NCBI GenBank assembly: GCA_020050835.1
Contig: JAGVKB010000151.1
Span: 1 to 37,818 of the forward strand
DNA: 37,818 bases
Direction: 5' to 3'
DNA from: Candidatus Obscuribacterales bacterium
Lineage (GTDB): Bacteria > Cyanobacteriota > Vampirovibrionia > Obscuribacterales > Obscuribacteraceae
Made by a program: the position numbers and the translations under genes. Positions 16,901 to 26,143 of this stretch are shown here, one piece after another (the stretch's first letter is position 1; each line of letters opens with the position of its first letter). The notes beneath the pieces were generated by a model, which was not told the DNA's origin, searched no databases, and was given only the letters and a program-made list of their open reading frames with translations.

Positions 16901-18634
16901 TCACTTCTGTGACCTTTCTTTAGCCGTGCTCTGGATTCTAGCCAGTCGAGCCCTTGCACTTTCAATCTCGTCGTTGCGCTGGAGCGCGCTCAGAGTCTCG
17001 AGATAGTACGGACCCCAGTACCTGGTTGGGCAACGGTCGTAATCTCCTCTTTCCTCGGCGAGCTTGATCGCCCTCGCAAAAAGTGGCTCTGCCTCAGCGA
17101 ATTGTTTGAGAGCAGCCAAGTCGACCGCAGTATGCCCGAGATATTGGAGCAGGATTTGCTGGTTCGGACGGTAATGGGTCTCAGCCAGTGTCAAGGCTTT
17201 CCTGGCTAGCGGCAGGGCCAGGTCGAATTTCCCTTGCCAATTGTATTCGTATCCCCAAGAGTCGCAGACTTCGGCGATCTTGGCTGTGTGATTGCCTGGA
17301 GCAGTCAAAACAACTGAGAGGGCTTTCTTGTAATAGGTTTCTGCTTCAGCAAACTTCTTCTGCCGGCAGTATGCGCTGGCAAGCAGCATCCAGCTATCAG
17401 CAATCGGCTCACTTTGGTCTGGGAAAGCCTGTTTGATGGCAATCGACTTTTTTATGTATCGATCTGCCTCTGCCAGCTGTCCGGTGTAGAGATAAGCCTC
17501 GCCAAGCAATTGTAGGTCGATGACAAAATTTGGCTCGGAGAATGTGGGGGCATTCGGGCTCTGGTTTGTTAGTTCCTTGTAAAAGGATATAGCTTTGCCC
17601 AATTGGTCGCGGTTTCCAGTGGCCTTGCCGGTAATCAAGTAAACTTTTGCCAGTATGCGAGCGCTGGAAGTTGGTTCCATTCCTATATCCGGCCCAATCT
17701 TGGCCAGTTCTTTTGCAGTTGAAAGTGCTTCCGGCCACTCTGCTTGTCTGAGCAAGACTTCAATCAGATTGGACTGGCAGAGGAGCCGGGAAGAGTTGTA
17801 CTTGCGGCCAGTCCTTGCGTATATGGCTAGCGCGCGCTTGTAAAACTGCGCGGATTCCTGGTAGAGACCATTGTGATCGTATAGTGCGGCCGCCTTCTGA
17901 AAGACGGCGGCGACGTTGGGATCTTGAGCCGGCAAGCTGTTTTGCTGAATGGAAAGGATCTGATCTATGATCGGTTTTGCTTTGAGGAAATTCCCTTGGG
18001 CGAGGAATAAGGCCGCTCGATTGTTCAGGATGGTTGCGACTACCAGTGGAGACGTTCCAGACTCTTGCGCGGACTTTAGCTGATGCTGGAAAAGTTCATC
18101 CGCTTTACTGGAGTCGCTTTTGCTCGAATATAAAGCGGCAAGCTCTGATTGGGCCGCCAGAATGGTCGGATGTTGGGACCATAGTCTATATTTCTTAAAG
18201 TCCATTGCTGTGCAAAGAAGCTCTTTAGCACTCTGAAAGTCTCCGTTCTGCCGTCTGATTGCGCCCAGCTTGTATCTGCTGGTTGCCACGCGCTCGTCGG
18301 TGGGCGAAATGCGCTCGGCCAACTTGAGAGAATGCTCGTACAACTTATCGGCCAGTTGATAGTCTTGCACAATCGCTGCTGTTTGTGCTGCTTCGTATGA
18401 CTGTCGCCAGGCAAAAAAACGACCGCCTGGACTCTCTTCGGGATCGGCCGGGCGGATAGTCTCACTGTCAATCTCGATTCGCCGAAGTCGCTCTTTGTCT
18501 GTTGAGTTCGACTCTCGCTCTTTCGAGATCGCATTTTCTGCAGCTAGTGCCAGCAATGGTGGGTGCCAACCGGCAAAAGCAATCGAAAGAAAAAGGATCG
18601 ATTTTAGCCGGTGCGCCGCTGTCATTTTATTCAT
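16901..18634 (-). CDS. Exported tetratricopeptide-repeat protein (set B)
   Basis: 577 residues. The signal peptide spans about 12-31 (ILFLSIAFAGWHPPLLALAAE). TPR units fill the chain, for example YQLADKLYEHSLKLAERIS, LYQESAQFYKRALAIYARTG, LAEADRYIKKSIAIKQAF and FAEAETYYKKALSVVLTAPG. It is the counterpart of the TPR protein at 3025 in length, secretion signal and genomic company. The ATG at 18634 lies inside the last codons of the response-regulator gene (8-nt overlap), so the exported protein and the regulator are translated from one message. That coupling suggests the TPR protein belongs to the signalling pathway, either as a partner of the kinase sensor domain or as an output. This is inferred from context. 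Confidence 0.9.
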   Translation of the reverse strand: MNKMTAAHRLKSILFLSIAFAGWHPPLLALAAENAISKERESNSTDKERLRRIEIDSETIRPADPEESPGGRFFAWRQSYEAAQTAAIVQDYQLADKLYEHSLKLAERISPTDERVATSRYKLGAIRRQNGDFQSAKELLCTAMDFKKYRLWSQHPTILAAQSELAALYSSKSDSSKADELFQHQLKSAQESGTSPLVVATILNNRAALFLAQGNFLKAKPIIDQILSIQQNSLPAQDPNVAAVFQKAAALYDHNGLYQESAQFYKRALAIYARTGRKYNSSRLLCQSNLIEVLLRQAEWPEALSTAKELAKIGPDIGMEPTSSARILAKVYLITGKATGNRDQLGKAISFYKELTNQSPNAPTFSEPNFVIDLQLLGEAYLYTGQLAEADRYIKKSIAIKQAFPDQSEPIADSWMLLASAYCRQKKFAEAETYYKKALSVVLTAPGNHTAKIAEVCDSWGYEYNWQGKFDLALPLARKALTLAETHYRPNQQILLQYLGHTAVDLAALKQFAEAEPLFARAIKLAEERGDYDRCPTRYWGPYYLETLSALQRNDEIESARARLARIQSTAKERSQK

Positions 18635-19319
18635 GCGGACTTGACTGTGGTGGAATCAATTGATAACCGAGCCCAAAGACTGTGTGAATCAGGGCCGGGA
18701 ATTCAGCCCTTTCAATTTTCTGGCGCAATCGAGTGATGTTCTTTCGAACCGTATCTGGTGATGCATCCGACTCGGCAGTCCAAACTCTCGTCAATAATGC
18801 ATCGGCACTGAATACCTGGTTGGGATGGCGCATCAGGAACTCGAGAAGCGCCAGCTCCTTGGGCAGGAGTTTTGTTGATGCTCCATTGACGCTGACACTT
18901 CGCGAAGCTGGTTCTAGCGTGACGTGCCCAGCGACCAGTGCATCCGTTCGCAGTGTATGCGGTCGGCGCAAGAGAGCTCTGACCCGTGCGGCAAGCTCTC
19001 TGCCTTCAAATGGCTTGGTCAAGTAGTCGTCGGCGCCGATGTCGAAGGCTTGCTCCTTTTGATCTACTGCATTTTTTCCCGTTAACATCAACACCGGTGC
19101 TTTGCCGCTGTCTGCACGATACTTCCTGCAGACTTCCAGACCGCTTTGTTTGGGAATGTCCCAGTCGAGTATTACCATGTCATAGCCGGACAAGCATAGT
19201 AGGTCAAGGGCATAGGTCCCGTCCGTCGCTTTATCGACTACGTGATTGAGGCTTTCCAACAGCTGTGCGACGTTCTCGAGAACGCCGGGATCATCTTCTA
19301 CGACCAGGATCTTTGCCAT
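18627..19319 (-). CDS. OmpR/PhoB-family response regulator (set B)
   Basis: 230 residues from the ATG at 19319, starting MAKILVVEDD like the set A regulator. A longer frame back to a TTG at 19376 is open but not aligned in the paralogue. The receiver has Asp9/Asp10, Asp52 (VILDWDIPK), Thr80 and Lys102 (DDYLTKPF). A winged-helix DNA-binding domain (about 130-228) ends IHTVFGLGYQLIPP. It should be phosphorylated by the divergent kinase at 19447. The gene order is the reverse of set A: here the regulator leads the TPR gene and the kinase diverges, whereas in set A the TPR leads the kinase and the regulator diverges. Targets are unknown; adjacent promoters are obvious candidates. Confidence 0.93.
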   Translation of the reverse strand: MAKILVVEDDPGVLENVAQLLESLNHVVDKATDGTYALDLLCLSGYDMVILDWDIPKQSGLEVCRKYRADSGKAPVLMLTGKNAVDQKEQAFDIGADDYLTKPFEGRELAARVRALLRRPHTLRTDALVAGHVTLEPASRSVSVNGASTKLLPKELALLEFLMRHPNQVFSADALLTRVWTAESDASPDTVRKNITRLRQKIERAEFPALIHTVFGLGYQLIPPQSSPHE

Positions 19320-19446
19320 TACTAGCGAAATGGGCAGTTTCAATTTAGACACATTGGACGCTAGTTTTATTCCCAAACCCTGCTCACAATAATCCGAGCC
19401 AGGGTATTACTAGAATTGGCGATACCGTAACTGTCATCCCCAAGTT
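19320..19446. promoter_or_regulatory. Divergent control region between regulator and kinase (set B)
   Basis: These 127 nt separate the divergent regulator and kinase and should carry both promoters. The 12-mer TTCAATTTAGAC occurs at 19339-19350 and again, just inside the kinase gene, at 19477-19488. It could be a binding-site pair, but part of it is coding, so chance or ancestral duplication is also possible. Confidence 0.3.
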
Positions 19447-21291
19447 GTGCGATCAAAGCAGTTGAAACCTTGGAAGTTCAATTTAGACCTCAAACAGAAG
19501 GGATTGATCTTAGTTTCAGTTCCGCTTATCTTCGAGCTGATCTTGCTGGCAACACTGTCCATTTTGCTTTATCAGTCTGAGCTGGAAACCAGGAGGGCGG
19601 AGCATGCGCGGGCTGTCGTCTGGTCGCTCAACTCCTTAGGTGCGGCTTTCTATGATTCTGCCAGGGCGTTGTTTGCCTACAGGCTTACAAAGAGTGAGTC
19701 GTTTGCCCGGCAGTATCGTACACGCCGGCAAGATGCTTTCGAGGAGTTGCGAACGCTTAATCGGTTGGCTGAAAGCGATGCTGACGAGTTTGCTGCTGCC
19801 AAGCGCGTGACGCTTACTGCCAGCACTATCTTGTCCGAGATGGACCAGACCAGCAGAGCTTTGGAGGGCGACGCTGCTGTGGAGCAAGGACTGCTCGACA
19901 AACGCCCGGAGTTCGAACACTTGTCAGCCATACTATCGCAAGAGATGGCCGGGTTGTTCCGTACTGAAAGAGAATTGGCCAGCGCGAAAAATTTAAAAGC
20001 GCTTGAACGAACGCGGAATCTCGTTAAGCTCTCAATTCTGGTTGGAGTCGCGTTAAGTATTCTATTGGCAGTTGCCCTCGCAACCTTCTTCAATACTGGC
20101 ACTACCAGACGACTATCTGTGCTGATGGATAATACCAAGCGTCTGGCCGGTCGCCGGCAGCTCAATCCTGCGCTCGATGGGACCGATGAAATTGCCCAAC
20201 TGGACAGAGTCTTCCGGGAGATGGCGCAACAGTTGGAAGAGGCCATGCGCAAGTTGCAAGCGACAATTGAGAATGCTCAGGACGTTATCTGCACGCTTGA
20301 TAAAAACGGTCGTTTCACCTTCTCGAGCGCAGCTTCGAGCAAAGTATGGGGATACGAGCCGGAGGAGCTTGCCGGTATGCAATGGCTGGAGCTGCTGAGT
20401 GGAGATGATCGCCAGGCTGCCGAAGGGCAGTTTACCGAGCTTGTCGCTGGGCGGGAGCGACCGGTTCGCGAGCTTAGAATGATTCGCAAAGACGGCACTG
20501 TCGTTGATATTCGTTGGTCGGCCCATTGGTCGGATCAGGAAGGCACGCTTTTTTGCGTTGCGCATGATGTAACCCAACAGAAAGAGCTGGAGCGATTGAA
20601 ACAGCAGTTTATGAACATGGTGACGCACGACCTGCGCTCGCCATTAACATCCCTGCAATTGGCGATGGAGCTCTTGAATGATGGACTGTGCGGTGAGTTG
20701 CCAGATGCCGCACAGAAAAAGCTAATGACTATGACCAGGAGTGTTCTCTGGTTGATAGATCTGATTAATGACCTGTTGGACATAGACAAGATGGAAGCTG
20801 GAAGAATGGAGCTGAGCCAAGACTGGCAACACCTTTACCAGATTTTCGAGCGAGCTTACAATACTGTCACTGACCTGGCGGCCGACAACCAGGTCGATCT
20901 CGACTTTCAAAGCACAGAGCTCCAGATTTTCGGAGACGGCGACCGAATTCTGCAGGTGTTGATCAATCTGCTCGGAAACGCCATCAAGTTTTCTCCGGCG
21001 GGAAGCACAGTTAGAGTAAGGGTGGAAGCAGCGGCTGACTCAATAAAGGTAAGCGTGATCGACCAAGGTCGTGGCATTCCAGCTAAGTATAAAGAGCGGA
21101 TCTTCGAGCGATTTCAGCAGGTCAGCGTATCAGATGCTACTGTTCAGGGCGGAACCGGGCTTGGACTGACTATATGTAAGGCGATTGTTGATGCTCATGG
21201 CGGCACGATTGGTGTTGAGAGCGAGGAGGGCAAAGGAACCGAAATATGGTTTCGACTGCCGCTGCCGGAAAGGAGGTTGAGCAAAGCCTGA
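19447..21291 (+). CDS. Membrane-bound PAS sensor histidine kinase (set B)
   Basis: 614 residues from a GTG at 19447. A TTG at 19462 would fit the paralogue's start slightly better, and neither has a clear Shine-Dalgarno. Order of parts: membrane segment 1 (about 18-42), helical extracytoplasmic sensor, membrane segment 2 (about 194-215), HAMP-like linker, PAS domain (about 268-377), HisKA with phospho-acceptor His394 (MVTHDLRSPLTS) and HATPase with NLLGNAIKF, DQGRGIP, ERIFERFQQV and GGTGLGLTICKAI. It is strongly similar to the kinase at 1142, including VPLIFELILL in segment 1 and the last 60 residues. The sensor domains differ much more, which suggests the duplicated kinases sense different inputs but keep similar outputs. 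It diverges from its regulator. Confidence 0.93.
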   Translation: MRSKQLKPWKFNLDLKQKGLILVSVPLIFELILLATLSILLYQSELETRRAEHARAVVWSLNSLGAAFYDSARALFAYRLTKSESFARQYRTRRQDAFEELRTLNRLAESDADEFAAAKRVTLTASTILSEMDQTSRALEGDAAVEQGLLDKRPEFEHLSAILSQEMAGLFRTERELASAKNLKALERTRNLVKLSILVGVALSILLAVALATFFNTGTTRRLSVLMDNTKRLAGRRQLNPALDGTDEIAQLDRVFREMAQQLEEAMRKLQATIENAQDVICTLDKNGRFTFSSAASSKVWGYEPEELAGMQWLELLSGDDRQAAEGQFTELVAGRERPVRELRMIRKDGTVVDIRWSAHWSDQEGTLFCVAHDVTQQKELERLKQQFMNMVTHDLRSPLTSLQLAMELLNDGLCGELPDAAQKKLMTMTRSVLWLIDLINDLLDIDKMEAGRMELSQDWQHLYQIFERAYNTVTDLAADNQVDLDFQSTELQIFGDGDRILQVLINLLGNAIKFSPAGSTVRVRVEAAADSIKVSVIDQGRGIPAKYKERIFERFQQVSVSDATVQGGTGLGLTICKAIVDAHGGTIGVESEEGKGTEIWFRLPLPERRLSKA

Positions 21292-21312
21292 GGTTGGACT
21301 GAGCAGCAGTAC

Positions 21313-21341
21313 CACGCAACCGGCGGACTTCTCCGGTCGTG
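21313..21341 (+). terminator. Candidate terminator hairpin after the set B kinase
   Basis: CACG (21313-21316) with CGTG (21338-21341) encloses ACCGG (21319-21323) with CCGGT (21333-21337), leaving a 9-nt loop and a 2-nt bulge. CTTTCT follows immediately. It is 22 nt after the kinase stop and before the convergent gene at 21408. Confidence 0.5.
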
Positions 21342-21407
21342 CTTTCTAAGACATTGCAACAACTTTGGAAGCTTGCTTCCGGTGAGTTGTGTCGGTCTGA
21401 CCGAACG

Positions 21408-22484
21408 TTAATGGCTATTGTTGAGCGTGCCAACCGGTCCAAATATATCTAAATGCTTCTTCAGTCGTCCAAGTGCTTTGTCTTGCTTCTCCACCGATCG
21501 CAATGGTGCTCGGAGATTTGCCAGCTGCTGCGCCTGCTCCGCTAGTCGCGGCGAGATGTGATTGAGCAAGAACTGGCAGACTACCGGATCGTTCTGCTTC
21601 TTCGGCTCACAAAGATCTGAGATCAACTGACGCGCTTCAGCCTGCTTTTCGATTGGTAACTCTTCGATTTGTAATTCCAGTGCTGATTCGAGTTGTTGAG
21701 CTCGGGCTTGCACTTCCGGATTCCAAAGTTCCCAATAGTTTTGAAAGATACCGTTGCGTGACTGTTGCAGTCTTTCGTCGAGCTGCTTAGCTTGCTCTGG
21801 AGACAAGCGGGAGAACTGCCTGTTTAGCTCCCAATCCGAAAATTGAGCAGCCATTTCAGTTAAATGCTGAGCGGATTCGACTGCATCCGGCGTGGTTAGG
21901 ACCAGCGACAGTCGCCCCTTGAAAGGCAGGTCCTTGAAGCCTTTGAGCAATTCTATCTCGTCGCTGCTGGTGATCCGGTCGATCTGTTCTTGCTTCCTGG
22001 CCAAAGTCGGAGCAAGTTTCTTCAAGTCGGTAGTTAGCTTGGCGATCACACAATCCATGAAAGGAGAGGGCGGCTCGAGTTTAGCTTTTTCAAGCAGGCT
22101 GGCTAATGCTGCCGCCTCCTGCCTTATCTCCGGGCCGGGAAGGTCAGCAAGCGAAGCATCGCGTTCGGAGACCAAAATACCAATTTTCAAGCTGTTGGCT
22201 GCTTTCAGTTGATCTTCGAGCTTGCGAATGTGCGATTCGACTTGTTGAGCGGTTAGATTGTCCGCTCGTTTCAACAGTCCCTGCAACGCCTTTTGTGCGT
22301 CGTTGCCTGGGTTTTCGGACAGTTCCTTCTGCGCCGCCTGAAGGCTTTTGCAAATGCTTTCTGGCTGGCTGTCTGCTTCCGGCTGCTTGATTAGCGGTTT
22401 GCTGTCAACCGGGGGACGGAAGGATTGCCCGCCGCCGAAAAAATCCTGACTTCTGTCAATGTTTGAGCTTCTACGGAGGTCCAT
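21408..22484 (-). CDS. Helical cytoplasmic protein of unknown function
   Basis: 358 residues from the ATG at 22484, which has AAGG about 9 nt upstream. An open frame extends back to a TTG at 22571 and would add 29 residues. There is no signal peptide or membrane segment. The first 55 residues are polar and probably disordered. The rest is nearly all helix, with charged heptad-like stretches (AQQVESHIRKLEDQLKAA, QARAQQLESALELQIEELPI) that suggest coiled coil. I recognise no domain. It follows the spermidine-synthase-like membrane gene on the same strand by 186 nt and converges with the kinase. It might be a scaffold or regulatory protein, but nothing in the sequence proves a role. Confidence 0.7.
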   Translation of the reverse strand: MDLRRSSNIDRSQDFFGGGQSFRPPVDSKPLIKQPEADSQPESICKSLQAAQKELSENPGNDAQKALQGLLKRADNLTAQQVESHIRKLEDQLKAANSLKIGILVSERDASLADLPGPEIRQEAAALASLLEKAKLEPPSPFMDCVIAKLTTDLKKLAPTLARKQEQIDRITSSDEIELLKGFKDLPFKGRLSLVLTTPDAVESAQHLTEMAAQFSDWELNRQFSRLSPEQAKQLDERLQQSRNGIFQNYWELWNPEVQARAQQLESALELQIEELPIEKQAEARQLISDLCEPKKQNDPVVCQFLLNHISPRLAEQAQQLANLRAPLRSVEKQDKALGRLKKHLDIFGPVGTLNNSH

Positions 22485-22670
22485 ACTGCCAGCCTTCTGC
22501 GAAATTTTAGTAAATTTGGTCCGGGCTTCGCTTGAAAGTGGCGGATTAGTGCCCGGTACCTTGGCGCGCAACGCGGTAAGTTAAAAAGCGAGAAAGACGC
22601 TTCAACACTGTCCTGGCAACGCAATGTCAGAGTACAAAATGGTTGTGAAATTTTCGGGGAATCAAACTGC

Positions 22671-24878
22671 TCAACAGCAAGTCTTTCCCTGGCTCGCTTG
22701 CTTATCGCTGGAGAGCTTTCCGATTGAAAGCGTGAGCGCATAAATTGCGACGGCGATCCAGCCCAAAGCTCTCACGCCCAGCCACATCGAGAGATACTCC
22801 AAACAAACTCCGATCAACCCGCCGACCAGGTTGAACGCGAAAGCCGAAGTGGGCTTGCTACTATCCTTGAAAAGAAGAGCAAAGATGGTCGACGAGAAGA
22901 TCAATGGAAACAGGTACATAACAGTGCCGGCCAAACCGCCCAGAGCAGATCCGAGCGAGGATAGGTCATCCGGTTTGATCGCAGTGGTTAAGGCCAGGGA
23001 CAGCAGAAGCCCACCGCCTGCCCAGCTAATTCGTCGAACACTGATCCGGGCCGCAAAGTAATTAGCGATCAGGACCACCACCATCACGCCCGAGATGATT
23101 ACGCTGTTGATTATCCACGTCGAGCCGAATAATAGGGAGAGGTCGGCCATCGCTCGTACTTCCAGCAACATGAACCCCATGCCCAACCCGAACATCTGCC
23201 AGTTGATCGGGTCGCTCGCCCCTTGCCTGAGCTGGCTGGCGACCGGCAGGAAGCCAAGCAGGAGGACGGACAGAATTGGCAGAATATAGAGGGTAGGAAT
23301 CTCCTTCTTGGGTAGGAAAAGGAAAGGCCAGTCGTCAGCCGTCTCCGCTGTGCTGGCGTCTGTTATAGCCGTCCTAGTAGGCCAATCGAGTTTCAAATCA
23401 GCCTGCGTCTTGCCGGCCAGACCGGGGCCGGCAAGCAGGAGTCCGTCCACCTCTTCCATGCGCACGCAGTATCCGAGCGGCTGCATGCCGGTTGCGCCGG
23501 CGAGAGTTTTTGCCTGCTTGTTCCACAACCAATCGTCTATCACTACGAACTTCAAGGAGATATAACCGTCGGGAGATAGCAGACGGGCTGCCTCCTTCAT
23601 CGCCTCTTGAGTAAAGACGTAGTTGTCCAATCGCAAGGAAGACAGGGAGGAGAAAGCGGCATGGCTGTCGAGAGCTGCAAACACGACGATGTCATAGGTG
23701 TTCTTGCTGTTCTTCAGAAATGTGCGTGCATCCATTACGTGCAGGGTAACCTTGTCGGAATCGTAAGGTTTCTCCGGATGCAGTCGACGGCCGATTTCCA
23801 CAATTGCAGGGTCGATCTCGACCGCGTCGATCTGTTGAGCTCCGCATCGCAGTGCTGCTGCCACATCATTTCCGGTGCCGCTGCCCAGCACGAGCACCCG
23901 TGAAGGATGCTTCGGTAATACCGTAAATGGTATCGAAAACGTATTCAGCATCGTTCGCTGAACCTCAGGCGGAAAGCGCGATATGGACGCAGAAGAGCAG
24001 TCTAGAATTGATTGGAATGAATCGTAATTGATGTAAATGTTGTAGCCCAGCTTGGCTCCTTGAAATGGCCCGGACGGCTGGCGGTAAGGCAGAACATCGA
24101 TTCGATAGTAAGGGGACCAGACGGTGGAATGATCGGGTCCGAAATTACGATCTGAAAGATAGCCGGCAAGTAAGAAGGAATAAGTCAGCCCTAGACCGAT
24201 TAAAAGGAAATGAGCAGCCTTTCGCTGCACGGATAAGTAGAGCACGCCGGCGGCGCACAACCAGATGCCAGGGTCGGTCCTTAACCAACTCAAAAGAGAA
24301 AACAGAGCGCTTCCGGCCAGGCTGCCGGCGATGTTAATTGAGTATGCCTCCAGCGGCTTGAGCCTGGCGAAAGTCTTGCCCATGCGCTGCCCCAATCCAA
24401 CGAAGATGGAGGTGGTCAGTGCGAACAGAGCAAGCATAATCGCCAAACTGCGGACAGTCGTCCAGGCTGATGATGCTTGCTGTCCGGCATTAAGCGCCTG
24501 GAGTCCGAATAGCATGAATTGGCGAGGGTCTACAAAGGTAAGGTAAGTCAGACCAAGACCGAAGGCGCAGATCAAAATAGCGCTCAGATAAAGCAGACCA
24601 AATGCCGACCAGCCGAAGCAGTCGCGTTTTCGGTCGGACCAGAGGAAGCCGAGCCCGAGGCCCAGAAAGGCCGACATCAAAGGAAGGTTCTTGAAATAGG
24701 CAAAGACTCTTACTTCAGTGGCCAGCCAGCGGATAATCAAGAGTTCGCAAAAGAGCGCCAGTACACTGACGATGAACAGGTCTCTTTGCAGGCAGCGTGA
24801 GCTTGGTGGAGCCGGCATGCCGACAGCCGTGTTTGTTCGCTCTGGATGCTCGTCCGACGGTACATTGTTGGCAACCAT
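22671..24878 (-). CDS. Polytopic membrane protein with spermidine-synthase-like core
   Basis: 735 residues from the ATG at 24878, with AGGAG 4 nt upstream; an open frame extends 36 codons further. There are about seven membrane helices in residues 30-245, a soluble Rossmann methyltransferase/aminopropyltransferase-type domain in about 255-520, and about six more helices to the end. The core has the nucleotide-binding loop VLVLGSGTGND (about 328-338) and acidic VEIDP (about 353-357), as in polyamine aminopropyltransferases. The catalytic DSxDPxGP loop of true spermidine synthases is replaced by VVFAALDSHAAF (about 398-409), so polyamine synthesis is doubtful. Similar membrane-fused 'spermidine synthase-like' proteins are widespread and uncharacterised. 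A small-molecule-binding or transferase role at the membrane is an inference. Confidence 0.82.
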   Translation of the reverse strand: MVANNVPSDEHPERTNTAVGMPAPPSSRCLQRDLFIVSVLALFCELLIIRWLATEVRVFAYFKNLPLMSAFLGLGLGFLWSDRKRDCFGWSAFGLLYLSAILICAFGLGLTYLTFVDPRQFMLFGLQALNAGQQASSAWTTVRSLAIMLALFALTTSIFVGLGQRMGKTFARLKPLEAYSINIAGSLAGSALFSLLSWLRTDPGIWLCAAGVLYLSVQRKAAHFLLIGLGLTYSFLLAGYLSDRNFGPDHSTVWSPYYRIDVLPYRQPSGPFQGAKLGYNIYINYDSFQSILDCSSASISRFPPEVQRTMLNTFSIPFTVLPKHPSRVLVLGSGTGNDVAAALRCGAQQIDAVEIDPAIVEIGRRLHPEKPYDSDKVTLHVMDARTFLKNSKNTYDIVVFAALDSHAAFSSLSSLRLDNYVFTQEAMKEAARLLSPDGYISLKFVVIDDWLWNKQAKTLAGATGMQPLGYCVRMEEVDGLLLAGPGLAGKTQADLKLDWPTRTAITDASTAETADDWPFLFLPKKEIPTLYILPILSVLLLGFLPVASQLRQGASDPINWQMFGLGMGFMLLEVRAMADLSLLFGSTWIINSVIISGVMVVVLIANYFAARISVRRISWAGGGLLLSLALTTAIKPDDLSSLGSALGGLAGTVMYLFPLIFSSTIFALLFKDSSKPTSAFAFNLVGGLIGVCLEYLSMWLGVRALGWIAVAIYALTLSIGKLSSDKQASQGKTCC

Positions 24879-25080
24879 GTCGCTCCTGTCTAAGACGCTT
24901 GCGTAACTGGACTTCACGATAACAGAAGCATTCTGCTCATGGAGGTCGGCCCCAAAATTTACTATTCCACGCTGGTTGAAAACCACCTAATAACTTTCTT
25001 TCATGAGTCAATTAGGATTGGGCGGCAGATTGCATCTGACAGCAGCGTTTACTTGTCTAGAGTAGGTACGGAAAAACGAT

Positions 25081-25575
25081 ATGACAATACGAAGAGGTAG
25101 TGGTGAGCGCAAGCGGACCGGGTCGTCAATCACCGAGTTTGGACCGGCGATCGGGCTGCTATTGCTCTTCTTTTTCCTGCCGCTGGTAGACATGTTGAGT
25201 ATGTGTGTGGCGTACGGCTGCTGCATGCTGCTCAATAACATGCAGGTTCATGAGGCCTCGCTCATTCCCTGGGCGGACGCGGAAAACGCTGATGGGCCAG
25301 TCAGAAAGAACATCCCAATTCAGTGGAAGACCTCTGGATTCGGTCAGTATGTGAAGGTTGTCGGCGATGTCCAGTCGGTTGTTGACTACCGACATGGCGA
25401 GAGCGTTTCGGATGGTGTTACCGATAAGATCGTGTCGGTCAAGACGACGGTAACTTGCAGTCCGTTTTTGCCGATTCCGCTGCCGATCGTAAACGCACCG
25501 GGTCTAAATGGTCCAATGACTTTTACGATTTTCTCGGAGCGGCCGATGGAGAATCCCGATTACGGCAAACCATAA
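25081..25575 (+). CDS. TadE-like pseudopilin 1 (cassette B)
   Basis: 164 residues. A basic leader (RRGSGERKRTG) is followed by SSITEFGPAIG, the TadE-type motif with its conserved Glu, and one membrane helix (about 22-44). The rest is extracytoplasmic and beta-rich and ends with PLPIVNAPGLNGPMTFTIFSERPMEN, matching the end of the cassette A protein at 11746. The N-terminal helix regions also share the unusual YGC block (VAYGCCMLLNN versus FSYGCGWYLNY). It is the first gene of cassette B, divergent from the membrane protein at 24878, so its promoter should be in 24879-25080. The Shine-Dalgarno is weak. Confidence 0.82.
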   Translation: MTIRRGSGERKRTGSSITEFGPAIGLLLLFFFLPLVDMLSMCVAYGCCMLLNNMQVHEASLIPWADAENADGPVRKNIPIQWKTSGFGQYVKVVGDVQSVVDYRHGESVSDGVTDKIVSVKTTVTCSPFLPIPLPIVNAPGLNGPMTFTIFSERPMENPDYGKP

Positions 25576-25688
25576 TGCGAAGCTGGCGCTTGAAATTGAG
25601 CGATCTTAAACAGTTTCCTACTTCTACCGCCTAATTTTCGGCGATCCTCAAGTAAGATTATCAAGCGCTCGAAATTGGGGGTAGCAAG

Positions 25689-26078
25689 ATGAGAGTCGGT
25701 AAGAAATCTGAAAAAGGTCAGGGACTAGTCGAAGCGATAGCCGCAGCGTTCATTCTCATCCCAATTGCGCTTTGCTTGTTGGATTTGATCGTAGTGGTTA
25801 TGGCTAATTCCATGAATGACACAGCTGCTAAGAATGCGGCGCGGGCTGCTGCAAATCAGGGAGATCAAGCATCTGCGTCTCTGGCTGCGGAAAAATCCAT
25901 TCAGTCCTTCAAAAGCTCGGCGATTGTAAGCTCAATCGTGCTAGACAGTGTTGATTATCCGCCGAGCAAGGATGGCGTGACCGTTCGAACCAAAATGGAA
26001 GTAAATCTACCGGTCCCCTTTCCCGGATACAGCCATGTCACATTCGTAGCGCAAGATGTCGAGCCGATCGTCTATTAA
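25689..26078 (+). CDS. TadE-like pseudopilin 2 (cassette B)
   Basis: 129 residues. The ATG has GGGGGT about 6 nt upstream. The N-terminus KSEKGQGLVEAIAAAF carries the G-x-G-L-x-E pseudopilin motif, followed by a membrane helix (about 16-38) and NSMNDTAAKNAARAAANQG, the conserved TadE follow-on helix. The beta-rich C-terminal half ends VPFPGYSHVTFVAQDVEPIVY, closely matching the cassette A protein at 12245. It lies 113 nt after pseudopilin 1 and 65 nt before the TadG-like gene, on the same strand. Confidence 0.82.
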   Translation: MRVGKKSEKGQGLVEAIAAAFILIPIALCLLDLIVVVMANSMNDTAAKNAARAAANQGDQASASLAAEKSIQSFKSSAIVSSIVLDSVDYPPSKDGVTVRTKMEVNLPVPFPGYSHVTFVAQDVEPIVY

Positions 26079-26143
26079 GAGCGCCTGTCGCTTCAAACAG
26101 GCTGGCTCACAATTTAGAAGTTAGTTATTAAGGGTATGTTTTC

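Noticed and set aside
16588-16965. Minus-strand open frame of 125 codons overlapping the TPR gene
   Set aside because: Most of it is intergenic, its 5' end overlaps the TPR gene in another frame, and it has no Shine-Dalgarno or domain pattern.
22671-24878. True spermidine synthase
   Set aside because: The catalytic DSxDPxGP loop is missing, the domain is flanked by many membrane helices, and no SAM decarboxylase is nearby.
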